From: Sphingomonas sp. 35-24ZXX
GTDB taxonomy: Bacteria > Pseudomonadota > Alphaproteobacteria > Sphingomonadales > Sphingomonadaceae
Length of the DNA stretch: 64,000 bases
Assembly (NCBI RefSeq): GCF_000786215.1
Contig: NZ_JROG01000001.1
Coordinates: 124,001-188,000, forward strand
Direction of reading: 5' to 3'
The notes under the pieces are model-generated. The model saw nothing but the letters and a program-made list of their open reading frames with translations, searched no databases and was not told the origin of the DNA. Below, in pieces: positions 1 through 9,100 of the stretch. Numbering within the stretch: position 1 is the stretch's first letter; every line of letters starts with the position of its first letter. Made by a program: the position numbers and the translations under genes.

Positions 1-237
1 CCGTTCGCCGGTGATCTTTGGGTCTTCCGCGGCCGCTCCGGATCATTGGTGAAGATTATCTGGCACGATGGCATCGGCATGTCACTTTACGCCAAGCGAC
101 TCGAGAAGGGGCGTTTCGTCTGGCCTTCCGCGAAGGACGGTGTGGTAAGCTTGACCACCGCGCAGTTGGCCTGCCTGCTTGAGGGGATCGACTGGCGTAA
201 CCCGCAATATACCTGGCGGCCGCAGAGCGCCGGATAG
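1..237 (+). CDS. tnpB: IS66 family accessory protein TnpB (IS66 Orf2), 5' truncated by window edge
   Basis: The reading frame is open from base 1, so only the C-terminal 78 residues are visible. The text GDLWVFRGRSGSLVKIIWHD followed by GMSLYAKRLEKGRFVWP is the diagnostic core of the IS66 Orf2 family, a small protein needed for transposition of IS66 elements but not itself the DDE transposase. It ends in a tryptophan-rich tail typical of the family. The IS66 transposase follows 59 bases downstream on the same strand, which is the standard IS66 gene order. TnpA and the left inverted repeat must lie outside the window. Confidence 0.9.
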   Translation, partial: PFAGDLWVFRGRSGSLVKIIWHDGIGMSLYAKRLEKGRFVWPSAKDGVVSLTTAQLACLLEGIDWRNPQYTWRPQSAG

Positions 238-296
238 GGTGCAAAGTCCCGCATTTTCGGCTTGATCTGCTGGGCCGGCAGTGATTCACTCACTCC

Positions 297-1931
297 ATGG
301 AAGCCGCCGTTCCACCCTTTCCGGACGATGTTGAAGCGCTCAAGGTGATGCTGGCTTCAGCATTGCAGAAGATTGATCAGATTGAGGCCAATGCCCGGGC
401 CAGAGAGAACGCCACGGCGGCGATGATTGCCCATCTCAAGCTGCAAAACGCCAAGCTGCGACGCGAGCAGTATGGCCCCAGCGCCGAACGGACCGAGCGG
501 CTGCTCGCCCAAGGTGAACTGGAACTCGAAGACCTCGAAGCCGATGCCGCCGAGGACGAGCCTGCAGCCGAAGCGGCGGCGGCGAAGACTGCAACCATTG
601 CAGCCTTCGAGCGGCGTAAGCCGACGAAGAAGTCGCTGCCCGATTATCTGCCGCGTGAGCGTGTCGTCATTCCCGTGCCGTGTGCCTGCCCAGCCTGCGG
701 TGGCAGCCGCCTGTCGAAGCTCGGCGAGGATGTGACTGAGACGCTCGAGGTGATCCCGCGCCAGTGGAAAGTCATTCAAACGGTGCGCGAGAAGTTCGCC
801 TGCCGAGACTGCGAGAAGATCACGCAGCCACCGGCACCGTTCCACGTTACGCCACGCGGGATGTTCGGCCCCGGATTCCTCGGCATGCTGCTGTTCGACA
901 AATATGGTCAGCATCAGCCATTGCATCGTCAGGCCGAGCGCTTCGCCAACGAAGGTGTGCCACTCAGCGTTTCGACCCTGGCCGACCAGATTGGTGCGAT
1001 CTGCGCGGTGCTGATGCCGATCTTTCGCCTGATCGAGGGGCACACCTTTGCTGCTGAGCGGCTCCACGGCGATGATACGACCGTGCCGGTCAGGGCCAAA
1101 GGCAAGACCATCACCGGCCGATTATGGAACTATGTCCGCGATGATCGCCCCTTCGGGGGGAACGATCCACCATCTGTGATCTTCCATTATTCGCGCGACC
1201 GGCGCGGCGATCATCCCAAGCGTCACCTTGCGCAATGGTCCGGCATTCTGCAGGCCGACGCCTATGCTGGCTACAACGAGCTCTATGCTCCGAACCGCGA
1301 TTCCGGTCCGATCCTCGAGGCGGGCTGCTTTGCCCATGCGAGGAGAAAGTTCTTCGAGCTTGCCGACGTTGAAGGTGCAGCGCGCAAGAAGAGCCGCGGC
1401 GAGAAGGTCGGCGTGGTCTATCCGATCGCACTCGAGGCCGTGCAAAAACTCGACGCGTTGTTCGCGATTGAGCGCGATATCAATGGCCGAAGCCCGACCG
1501 AGCGCCACGCTCTTCGCCAGGAACTCAGCGCCCCGCTGATGGCAGAGCTCCATGACTGGCTGAACCTCCAGCTTGGCCGGATTTCGCGCAACCATGATCT
1601 GGCCAAGGCCATCAACTACATGCTGCGGCGCTGGGCGGCATTTACCCGGTTCCTCGCCGACGGCAGGGTTTGTCTGTCGAACAACGCTGCTGAACGAGCC
1701 CTGCGCTGCGTGCCACTCGGACGCAAGTCGTGGCTGTTCTGTGGTTCAGATCGAGGCGGGCAACGCGCTGCGGTCGCCTACTCGCTGATCCAGACCTGTC
1801 GGCTCAACGACGTCGACCCCCAGGCCTGGCTCGCCGACATCCTGGCCCGTATCGCCGACCATCCAGTCAGCCGCCTCGACGAGCTCCTGCCATGGAACTG
1901 GCGGAGCACTCGGCTTGCTCTGGCAGCCTGA
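297..1931 (+). CDS. tnpC: IS66 family transposase TnpC
   Basis: A 544-residue DDE transposase of normal IS66 length. In order it has an N-terminal coiled-coil/leucine-zipper-like region (about 10-85), an acidic Ala/Glu-rich linker, a zinc-finger-like cysteine set (C129, C131, C134, C169, C172), and the catalytic core. LHGDDTTVPV (D259/D260) gives the first Asp and LQADAYAGY (D321) the second. The conserved CFAHARRKFFE follows, and NNAAERALR (about residue 475) supplies the Glu. It appears intact. It follows tnpB and its stop overlaps the start of a small third ORF, so translation is probably coupled. Confidence 0.95.
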   Translation: MEAAVPPFPDDVEALKVMLASALQKIDQIEANARARENATAAMIAHLKLQNAKLRREQYGPSAERTERLLAQGELELEDLEADAAEDEPAAEAAAAKTATIAAFERRKPTKKSLPDYLPRERVVIPVPCACPACGGSRLSKLGEDVTETLEVIPRQWKVIQTVREKFACRDCEKITQPPAPFHVTPRGMFGPGFLGMLLFDKYGQHQPLHRQAERFANEGVPLSVSTLADQIGAICAVLMPIFRLIEGHTFAAERLHGDDTTVPVRAKGKTITGRLWNYVRDDRPFGGNDPPSVIFHYSRDRRGDHPKRHLAQWSGILQADAYAGYNELYAPNRDSGPILEAGCFAHARRKFFELADVEGAARKKSRGEKVGVVYPIALEAVQKLDALFAIERDINGRSPTERHALRQELSAPLMAELHDWLNLQLGRISRNHDLAKAINYMLRRWAAFTRFLADGRVCLSNNAAERALRCVPLGRKSWLFCGSDRGGQRAAVAYSLIQTCRLNDVDPQAWLADILARIADHPVSRLDELLPWNWRSTRLALAA

Positions 1932-2158
1932 TGGCCCACGTCAACAAGGTCCATTCTGTCCAAACCATCGGCCTCGTCGCTCGGGACCTCGACAAAACCG
2001 AAGACGAAATCGCGGACCTTGCGCTCGGCATGGATCCCGAAGACGGCCTAATCTGGGTGTACAGCCTGGAAAACGAAGACGGCATCATGGCCTTCACCAC
2101 GCAAGGCATCGAGAACCTGGAAACGCTCATAGCCGATCAGGAAATCGCCAAACGCTAG
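1931..2158 (+). CDS. Small IS66-associated protein, function unknown
   Basis: A 75-residue acidic protein (begins MAHVNKVHSVQTIGLVARDL) whose ATG overlaps the tnpC stop as TGATG, so it should be translationally coupled. It reads as a compact regular domain with no membrane segment. Comparable short ORFs often follow tnpC in IS66 elements of sphingomonads and rhizobia, and I take it as an element passenger or accessory gene. The reading frame continues open upstream inside tnpC, but the overlapping ATG is the natural start. No biochemical role is known to me. Confidence 0.7.
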   Translation: MAHVNKVHSVQTIGLVARDLDKTEDEIADLALGMDPEDGLIWVYSLENEDGIMAFTTQGIENLETLIADQEIAKR

Positions 2159-2159
2159 C

Positions 2160-2187
2160 CTCCCTGCGGTCCTCGCCGTATGGCTAC
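2160..2187 (+). repeat. Candidate right terminal inverted repeat of the IS66 element
   Basis: Immediately after the last IS66 ORF there is a GC-rich stretch ending in GCCGTATGGCTAC. Read on the minus strand it begins GTAGCCATACGGC, resembling the GTAA/GTAG starts of IS66-family terminal repeats. The partner repeat and the expected 8-bp target duplication lie outside the window, so the boundary is inferred only from position and style. Confidence 0.4.
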
Positions 2188-2244
2188 TTTCTGCCGTTCA
2201 CTCGCGACTTGGCGACCGGCAGGTCCGGCCAACAGCGGTCACTC
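2187..2244 (+). repeat. Dispersed degenerate repeat, family 1 copy a
   Basis: Contains TTTCTGCCGTTCA at 2188-2200 and CGGTCACTC at 2236-2244. The same two blocks occur at 5368-5380 and 5416-5424 with identical spacing (45 bases from CTGCCGTTCA to CGGTCACTC). The sequence between is diverged. This pairing supports an old dispersed repeat rather than chance. Confidence 0.5.
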
Positions 2245-3131
2245 TGGATTTGCCAGACCATGACAGTCGGATGACAGAGATTTGGTCGTTTGCGGACTGG
2301 TAGCTTTCGGGCAACCGTCTCAACAGCAGACACGTCCCCCGCAACAATACTTGGAGGCTTGTCCGCGCGAAACCGCTTCAGCGCTCCTCACCCCGTGAAT
2401 TTAGGGGGTTCAACGTGGAAATCGTGTTCGAGCGCTTTTCCGATGGCTTGTTCAGAACTTGCGGAGTTTAGCGATCCTCGAAAGATCGCCGACTTTCAAC
2501 ACGAGCGGATCGCGCTCTTCATATGCAACCGCGAGGTTGTGGCCGTCGGCTTCGAGGTGAGTGCCCCCGTCGAGAAAGCAAATGGAGGCGCTGTTCTCCG
2601 AACTCGGCCTCACTTACGTTCCCGACGAGGACGATGCCGGGGATTAGGATGGCGCCCCAGCTGCCTGATCCCCACCCTGGCGAGCATGGATGATCGGTTT
2701 TGGGGAACACAACGGTTGGCCGCGAACGACCGACCGTAGCCGCGTTGCTGATGGACCGCTTCGACCGGCGCGAACGGCAGCTTCAATCATTACCGGAGGT
2801 TCATCGGGAACGGAGTATCGTCCGACTTTGGGTCGGATGCCTCCGCAATCCTAGTGGCGGCTTCCCTAGTCGGTGGAGGTCCTTTAAGGCGTAGCGCATT
2901 CATGGTGGCATTCTCCGTAGGTTTGCCGCTGTGAAGGCCCCGCGTGTTTCTAGTCATCTCACGTGGGGCCACATTAGCCGCCTATGCGTTTATCAATTCC
3001 CGGCGTTGATCGGGCAAGATCCCGCGGCGATACGCTTTCTCGCCCTTGGACGCGACGGTTGTGCCAGCGCCATTTCAGCAAGCCCGCCACAACAATTGTG
3101 GTTTCCGCTACCCAATCCCGGAAGCATGATC

Positions 3132-3215
3132 GGGGCTCAATCCTGAAAGCCGCATGGTAGCTTCCGGCGGGACCAGACGTTCATTCCGCTTATCGTGATG
3201 ACCGGCCTTGGGTCG
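3132..3215 (+). repeat. Dispersed degenerate repeat, family 3 copy a
   Basis: Reads GGGGCTCAATCCTGAAAGCC, then a short inverted GCCGCATGGTAGCTTCCGG segment, then CAGACGTT and a closing GGGTCG. The same ordered blocks appear at 9842-9926. The order of conserved blocks and intervening hairpin potential indicate a shared repeat. Confidence 0.55.
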
Positions 3216-3277
3216 CCTACCGCCTCTGCCCAACTCAGGGCGTGAATGGCGGCTATTGCGGGTTCATTTCTCAAAAG

Positions 3278-3311
3278 CCGAAATTCTGCAAGCGACGCCA
3301 TTGCGGGCATT
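3278..3311 (+). repeat. Dispersed degenerate repeat, family 2 copy a
   Basis: A 34-base block that matches 5450-5483 with about five or six mismatches; the shared core is AAGCGACGCC. It lies in non-coding DNA upstream of the hydroxylaminobenzene-mutase-like gene's stop. Confidence 0.55.
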
Positions 3312-3348
3312 CATCCGTTCGTTGAGCAGGCTTGAAAGCGGTTGATAT

Positions 3349-3777
3349 TCAACGCCTCTCGCGAACCAACCCCAATACGAATATCGACCACCCGATCGTC
3401 ATCAAGACGCTGCCTCCGAGTACGGCAATCGAAACCACGTTCTCCGTTGGTTGAGCGGCGCTATGTCCAGCGCCAGCAATGGGCAGATTGTTGCTCGCGC
3501 CAGTCATTGCTGATGCGGTCAGACCTGCCCAAAGGCCAAACATGCCGATTACAATTGCCCACCGCGCGATGTTGGAAAAGGTCGGACGGAGATCGGCTGA
3601 CGTCCATAAGGCCCCCGCAATCATCATTGCCATACCGCTTTGAACAGCCGTGAGGTGGGCCGAGAGCGCCATACGCGGATTCAGAAAGCTCTGCACGAAG
3701 GCTCCTTGTAGTAGGCCAAGCAAGAACAGCAGTGCGCCTGCGACGACCAATGTCCGCTGGTGTGGCGTCAGGTCCAT
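3349..3777 (-). CDS. Hydroxylaminobenzene mutase-like integral membrane protein
   Basis: A 142-residue protein with four predicted membrane helices (about 10-27, 42-60, 70-90 and 110-135). The segment NPRMALSAHL after the first helix, together with the LPIAGAGH...P.E loop, matches my memory of the HabA/HabB hydroxylaminobenzene mutase family. That family rearranges aryl hydroxylamines to aminophenols during nitroarene breakdown, and its length (135-165 residues) fits. The start is chosen at 3777 because GAAGGA lies about 8 bases upstream; an ATG at 3786 has no spacing for it. The longer upstream frame is not protein-like. It stands alone among repeats and insertion sequences with no nitroreductase beside it, so its substrate is open. 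Confidence 0.7.
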   Translation of the reverse strand: MDLTPHQRTLVVAGALLFLLGLLQGAFVQSFLNPRMALSAHLTAVQSGMAMMIAGALWTSADLRPTFSNIARWAIVIGMFGLWAGLTASAMTGASNNLPIAGAGHSAAQPTENVVSIAVLGGSVLMTIGWSIFVLGLVRERR

Positions 3778-4131
3778 TTGCGGCATCCTTCGCCGTCGAG
3801 ACAGCCGCAAACGCGTGAACAGTCGTTCGCTTTTCGCTTCCTCAGGTGAAAAAGTGGCCCGTGATCTTGTGGAACATGCCGCTCCAGGTTGAAGCTGTAA
3901 AACAGCGCTTTCTGCGCCACCGTCCCTTCGCCCATCACCGGCCGTCTCCGCTTGCTCGCGAAGACATAGGATCAATACTCCAGCGCCATTGCAAGGACGA
4001 GTTTTTCAACAGAATCGGGTCGAGTGCTGCCGGAAGCCGAATGCCGTTTCGTGGGACACCGCGTAATTGATTTAGCCACCCTCGTGCATGGTACGAAGTC
4101 GCCTTGGCGCTTCAATGCAGGAGGGTGACCG
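3778..4131. other. Non-coding stretch upstream of the IS110-type transposase
   Basis: About 350 bases with no credible gene. It holds the promoter side of the HAB-mutase-like gene, a family 3 repeat block (4017-4057), and the DNA just before the transposase ATG with a clear GGAGGGTGACCG ribosome site at 4119-4130. IS110-family elements encode their guide (bridge) RNA in the non-coding end flanking the transposase, so this stretch or the one after 5119 could hold it. I could not delimit it. Confidence 0.4.
4017..4057 (+). repeat. Dispersed degenerate repeat, family 3 copy c (3' block)
   Basis: Contains GTGCTGCCGGAAGCCGAATG followed by CCGTTTCGTGGGAC, matching 9921-9961 with few mismatches. 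It lies about 75 bases upstream of the IS110-type transposase start and may have been cut off from the rest of the repeat by that insertion. Confidence 0.55.
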
Positions 4132-5119
4132 ATGACGATTTATGCAGGATTAGACGTGAGTGACAAGACGACGCATATCTGCGTGGTCGATGCCGACGGT
4201 AAGGTGTTGCGGCGAGATGTTGTCGCCAGTGATCCTGATGCGCTGGCCAAATGGCTCAACAAGCATTGCCCTGATCTCGTTCGCGTGGTCCTCGAGACGG
4301 GTACGCTATCGACGTTCCTATACCACGGATTGGTCGAACGCGGTGCCACGGTCGAGTGCATCTGTGCGCGGCATGCCAAGGGTGTCCTTTCCGCGCGGGT
4401 AAACAAGAGCGATGTCCACGATGCAGAAGGGCTCGCGCAACTGGCACGGACTGGCTGGTACAAACGCGTCCACATGAAGGCATCAGCCACGCACATCGAT
4501 AGGGCAGCTCTGCGCATCCGGTCGCAGCTGATCACATCGCGGACAGCGCTGGCCAACCAGCTGCGTGGGCTGTTAAAACTGTTTGGTCTGCGTATGGGTA
4601 CCGCCAGGACTTCGGGCCGGCGTGCCGAACGCCTGACTGCATTCTATGCACAATGCCCCGATTTGAAGCCTCTGTTTGCACCACTTATTGCGTCCATGGA
4701 GGCCATTGAGGAACAGCTGCGTGCATCCAATCGGCTACTCAATGACCGAGCAAAGGCAGATGAGGTTTGCAACCGGCTGATGAGCGCTCCCTGGCGTCGG
4801 ACCGGTTACCGCGCTCACTTTTACCTCGACGATCGAAGATCCGCACCGTTTTGCCCGAAGCGACGATGTTGGCGCGTATGCAGGGCTCGTGCCCCGACGC
4901 AGTCAATCAGGAGAACGCGATACGAATGGCCACATCTCCAAGGCTGGCGACCCCATGTTGCGAAAAGCGCTTTATGAAGCCGCCAACTCCGCGTTGTGCC
5001 AAGTAAAACGGCCATTCGCGCTCCAGGCTTGGGGCCGGAGAATGGCCGAAGCTAAAGGCGCCAAGCGTGCCAGAACGGCCGTCGCACGAAAGCTCGCTGC
5101 ATTACTCCATTCGCTTTGA
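4132..5119 (+). pseudogene. IS110/IS1111-type transposase, broken by a single-base insertion
   Basis: The first frame starts MTIYAGLDVSDKTTHICVVD, the RuvC-like DEDD domain of IS110-family recombinases (DEDD residues include D8 and VVLETG). It also has the HAKGVLSARVNKSDVHDAEG motif. After LMSAP (about 4790) the frame turns to nonsense. Removing one C from the CCC run at 4789-4791 restores the expected continuation PGVGPVTALTF...DDVGAYAGLVPRRSQSGERD, then GDPMLRKALYEAAN and a normal C-terminus ending LAALLHSL at 5119. The C-terminal Tnp20 domain is therefore otherwise intact and the break is recent or a sequencing error. IS110 elements are not known to use programmed frameshifting, so I call it a pseudogene. 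Confidence 0.85.
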
Positions 5120-5366
5120 TTGAACGAGACCGAGTTCCGCTGGGCCTGAGCCCGGCGTTTCTCTTCCCGATCAGCCATGCCCAGGACGATCTCGTCAGAA
5201 AAGTAGAGGGTCAAACCTCGTTTGGGACACAGAGACGTCCACCTATTCCGCTCGACCGCGATCATGAAGGCTCGGACAAAGCGCTGCTTCAGCTGTCCGA
5301 TGACCTCGAAGACAACCATTGGCGAACGGGAAAAAGGAAGAGCAATGCCAGAATCAATTAGACAAC

Positions 5367-5424
5367 TTTTCTGCCGTTCATATGCGGCATGCTGACTGAC
5401 CGGGTTCGCTAGGATCGGTCACTC
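5367..5424 (+). repeat. Dispersed degenerate repeat, family 1 copy b
   Basis: Matches the copy at 2187-2244: CTGCCGTTCA at 5371 and CGGTCACTC at 5416, with the same 45-base offset. It lies just downstream of the broken IS110 transposase and directly precedes a family 2 repeat copy. Confidence 0.5.
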
Positions 5425-5449
5425 AGCTTCGGCCGGGATCCTGCCAGTG

Positions 5450-5483
5450 GCCGCAATTCTGAAAGCGACGCCGTTGTGGTCAT
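5450..5483 (+). repeat. Dispersed degenerate repeat, family 2 copy b
   Basis: Partner of 3278-3311, same orientation, about 83% identical by eye over 34 bases. The pair brackets the membrane gene and the broken IS110 copy. Confidence 0.55.
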
Positions 5484-5718
5484 CGTTTAACGGGACTGAA
5501 CTATCAAGCGAACGCCGAAGGAACAGCTGTAAGCCAACGCGGTTGCGCGTGCCTTCGCTACTATTTGAACGTGACCATGTCTCAACGACCGGATCGCTAA
5601 GGCTGCAAATAGGATGGGGCACAGGGCCTCCTGAATCGCGGGCGGCGCCCTTGCTTCATCTACGATTTTTCAAGGATTTCCAGCGAGACTGTGGTGCAAG
5701 CCAATGGGGTCGTTCTTT

Positions 5719-6138
5719 ATGCTGTTAATCGACGAAATTGCAGGACAGGATGTGCGGCAGGTGGGTCACGCGCCAGCAGGCAAGCTGACCATGACGGTGC
5801 GCGAGTTGCTGCATGCGCGCGTCGAGCTTGAATGGCATGACCGGATCAAGCCGGCCGAGGATTTGCATGCCGGGGGCCGCGCGGCACCGGAATCGCACGA
5901 GGCGCGGCTTAATCGCGGGACCGAGGGAGGGGTGCGCGGCTTCTTCGTCGGCGGGGACTGCGCGGTTCCCGAACGCCGCCGCGAACGCATGTGCGCTGCG
6001 GCCGAACAGGCCTTCCTCGATCAACGCATCTTCGTCCTGCTCGACGATCGGCAGGCCGAAAGCCTTGATCAAGTGATCGAGGTCGACCGCACCGGCGCGG
6101 CGACCTTCCTGCTCCTTACCCCGCTTCAGGGAGGCTGA
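5719..6138 (+). CDS. Small conserved partner of the DUF4132 protein, function unknown
   Basis: A 139-residue soluble protein beginning MLLIDEIAGQDVRQVGHAPA and ending DRTGAATFLLLTPLQGG. The pattern (an N-terminal ID-x-I-x-G strand, VRELLHARVELE helix, RIFVLLDDRQAESLDQVIEV, then a TF-x-x-LTPL-x-GG tail) resembles small proteins I have seen beside DUF4132 genes in actinobacteria and proteobacteria. The start at 5719 is chosen because the homologous text begins there; an in-frame ATG at 5704 is possible. Its stop lies 1 base before the GTG of the next gene, so the two are surely cotranscribed. Confidence 0.65.
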   Translation: MLLIDEIAGQDVRQVGHAPAGKLTMTVRELLHARVELEWHDRIKPAEDLHAGGRAAPESHEARLNRGTEGGVRGFFVGGDCAVPERRRERMCAAAEQAFLDQRIFVLLDDRQAESLDQVIEVDRTGAATFLLLTPLQGG

Positions 6139-6139
6139 T

Positions 6140-9100
6140 GTGAACTTCTTCGGCAAGATCTTCGGGAAGGCCCAGCCGGACGCCGCCGCAGCCGCCCCCC
6201 GCGAATTCGTCGACATGCTGGGCCGCTTCGCCCGCAGCGTGGAGGAGTCCGTGCACACCGCAACGGCGCGAGCCCCGGCGATCCCGCTCGCACCGGCCGC
6301 GCGGCAATTGCTCGATTATCTGCGCACGCGCCGGGAACCGGGCCTGTTCCGGTATGACGAATATCCCACTGTGCTCGATATGCTCATCGGCACCCGCCAC
6401 CCGGCCGAGGTGCTGGCCGAACTGCACACCGGCCTCGTCACCTTCCGCCTGAACGAATTCGACCAACGCGCCAGTCATGCCTACCTGTTCGGGCCGGTCA
6501 TGTCTCACATGGTTTCCAGGCTGGCTGGTGCCGATCGCCAATGGGCGCTGAGCAAGGATGCCTACAGCCACGTCATGGCGGTCCATCGCTGGTTTGCGCG
6601 CAGCAAGTCAATCGACAGCTTTGGCTGCCTCGATTTCCTCACCGCCATCGTCGAGCGTGCCTTGGCGACCGGCGATGCGGCCTTGCGCGAAAACGTGCGC
6701 GAATTGATCCAGGACGTGGTTTCGGCCGAACCCTGCCAGACCCTGCGGATCGTGGCCGCCGCAAAAGGCTGGCGCGAGGCGGCGGGCTTTGCGCGTGCCG
6801 ATATCCCGTTCCTGCGCCAGGCCGACGCGGACGGTGAGGTGATCAAGGTGCAGCGCCTGCAATTCTGCGCGGCAGCCGGCGCGCCGCTGGGGGATGTGCT
6901 GCGCCAGATCTTCGACGGCCAGGTCAAGATCGGTGACAAGCTAAAGGGCCAGACCGCTGAATTCGACGCCCTGCTCGGCGGGAGCAAGGAATTGCGCGGT
7001 GCTGCGCTGACTTTCCTGCTCGATCGCATCCTCAACGGCAAAACCTATGACGATCACGCCCGCTTCGTGCAGCGGGGCGAGCACTGGGCGCAGGAGTTCA
7101 ACCCCCACGGCCGGGTCCGGCCGCCGCTTGACTACCTCGCCTTCGAACTGGCCAAGCGCGGGCATGTGCTTGCCGATCCGGACCGGACCCATGCCCGGTT
7201 GGTCACGCTGCTGCAGGTCGAGAAGCCCGGATACCGGCGCGAGACTAGCCGACTAATCCTCAAGGAAATGCTCTCTACGGTTCGCGCACACCCCCGAGGC
7301 GCAACTGCGACGGCGCTGGCCGAGCTCAGCAAGGTATACTACTACAGCGAATGGCGCGGCGAAATCGAGAAGGCCGTGCGCGAGGGGCTGGAGGCTCGGG
7401 CAGATGGCGCCGGCACCGGCACTGGAACTGGCACGCCCCCGCGCGAACTGCCGGTCTTCCTGATCGGATCGCACCGCGATGAAGAGGCCTTCGCGCGCTA
7501 TTGCGCTGACCTGTTCGACCCGCGGCTCTATGCCGAACCGCATGACAGCTACATTCGCCAGGTCGCCGAGTTTGGCCAGATGGTCGCCGAGGCGCAGGCC
7601 GCGGGCGAGGCCAATGCCGCGATCGGCCCGCGAATCTTCGCCGCGATGCAGGAGGCGGGCGTGCCGGTGCGCATCGCCTATGGCAATCCGCCAACCGATT
7701 TCGTCATGTGGGCACATTGCTATTTCGATGCCGCGATGCGCGCCCACGAGCAGCGCGAGACTCTTCGCCCGATGATCGCTGCCTATCCCGACCTCGGCAA
7801 GGAGCTTGCCGCGCTCGCCGACGAGATCATGCGCAAGACCGTGCCCACCGCCAAGTGGCTGACGGCGGCGCGGGCCTTCGTCGCCAAGGTTCCCCAGTCG
7901 GTGTGGGTCCGGCAACTGCACGGCCTCAGCGCGACGAACGCGCCGGGATCGAACCGCAACAACGGGATCGGCCCCGAGCATTACCTGCGCACGCTGATCT
8001 ATTTCGCGGCCTTCCTGCCCGCCGATGAGGTTGGCCCTCTGCTTGTGCAGTACGCGCTCAAGAAGTGCTACGTGACCGAGCCGGGCATCGGCATCCGCAA
8101 CGAGAAGCTCGGCAATGCCTGCGTCTGGGCGCTCGCCGCGCTGCCCGATGGGGCGGGTGTGCCCTATCTGGCGCGGATCTTGGCGCGGACCAAGTATCCC
8201 AAGATCCGCAAGAAGGTCGACGAACAGCTCAACGCCGCCGCGACGGCTGCGGGCGTCTCGCGCGCGGATCTCGACGAAGTGACCGTGCCGACCCATGACC
8301 TCGATACAGAAAGTCGCCGCGTGGTCGCCTTTGAAAACGGCAGCGCGACGCTGATCGCCGAGGGCAGCACCGCACGGATCGAATGGGCCAATTCGCAGGG
8401 AAAGCCGGTCAAGTCCGCGACCACAGCGATGAAGGCCGAAAAGGCGCTGATGAAAGAGCTTCAGGCTGATCTGAAGGAACTCCAGGCCGACCTGTCGATC
8501 CAGCCCCAGCGGTTGCAGCGGCTTTACGTTCAGGATCGCTGCTGGCCCGCCGCTGTGTGGCGCGAACGCTATCTGGAACAACCCCTGATGCGCGGCTTTG
8601 CGCGGCGGCTGTTATGGCAGATCGCGCACGAGGGCCATGCCCCGGTGACGGGTCTGCCCGATGCCGCAGGCGAGGGCCTGCTCGACTGCAGCGGCAAGGC
8701 CGTCGCGCTTGATGGCGCGACGATCCGCCTGTGGCACCCGATGATGAGCCCGGTCGAAGAGGTCGAGGCGTGGCGCCTGCGGCTGGAAGAACTGCGCGTC
8801 ACCCAGCCTTTCGTGCAGGCCTGGCGCGAGGTCTATGCCCTCACCGATGCCGAGCGTGCGACTGCGACCTATTCCAATCGCTGGGCGGCGCACATCCTCA
8901 AGCAGCAGCAGGCGATGAACCTTGCTCGCCTCAACGGGTGGACTGTGACCGGGCGGGTGTGGTTCGACACCGCCAACGACCAGCCTTGGCACCTCCACCT
9001 TCCCGAACACGGTCTGGTTGCCAAATACTGGGTCGAAGGCGCAGGCGGGGACGATCCCGAAACCACCGACAGCGGCGCCTATGCCTATGTCAACACCGAT

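Larger units (their letters stand above)
2188..3348. other. Gene-poor accessory DNA with gene remnants, no convincing intact gene
   Basis: About 1.2 kb after the IS66 end with only short, unconvincing ORFs. Two fragments look protein-like but broken. Near 2582-2647 a plus-strand frame reads MEALFSELGLTYVPDEDDAG then stop, like a C-terminal tail. Near 2790-2905 a minus-strand frame contains NALRLKGPPPTREA, loosely like the end of a metal-transporting ATPase, though that is weak. The stretch also carries members of the dispersed repeats described separately (2187-2244, 3132-3215, 3278-3311). It is best read as decayed DNA accumulated next to mobile elements. Confidence 0.5.
5120..5718. other. 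Non-coding DNA downstream of the broken IS110-type transposase
   Basis: About 600 bases without a convincing gene. It contains the probable right end of the IS110-type element (boundary not identified), repeat copies at 5367-5424 and 5450-5483, and the upstream region of the next gene pair. Minus-strand ORFs here have no recognisable family signature. Confidence 0.4.

Noticed and set aside
2290-2739. Plus-strand ORF of 149 codons after the IS66 element
   Set aside because: No ribosome site and no family resemblance; a short tail in another frame here looks more protein-like, so the region is read as decayed.
2790-2972. Possible metal-ATPase C-terminus (NALRLKG) on the minus strand
   Set aside because: The match is only a few residues and lacks the expected preceding helix; kept as a weak note, not a feature.
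5725-6258. Minus-strand ORF overlapping the small DUF4132 partner
   Set aside because: The plus frame has family-like motifs, one-base spacing to DUF4132 and a natural start; the minus ORF crosses into the DUF4132 gene.
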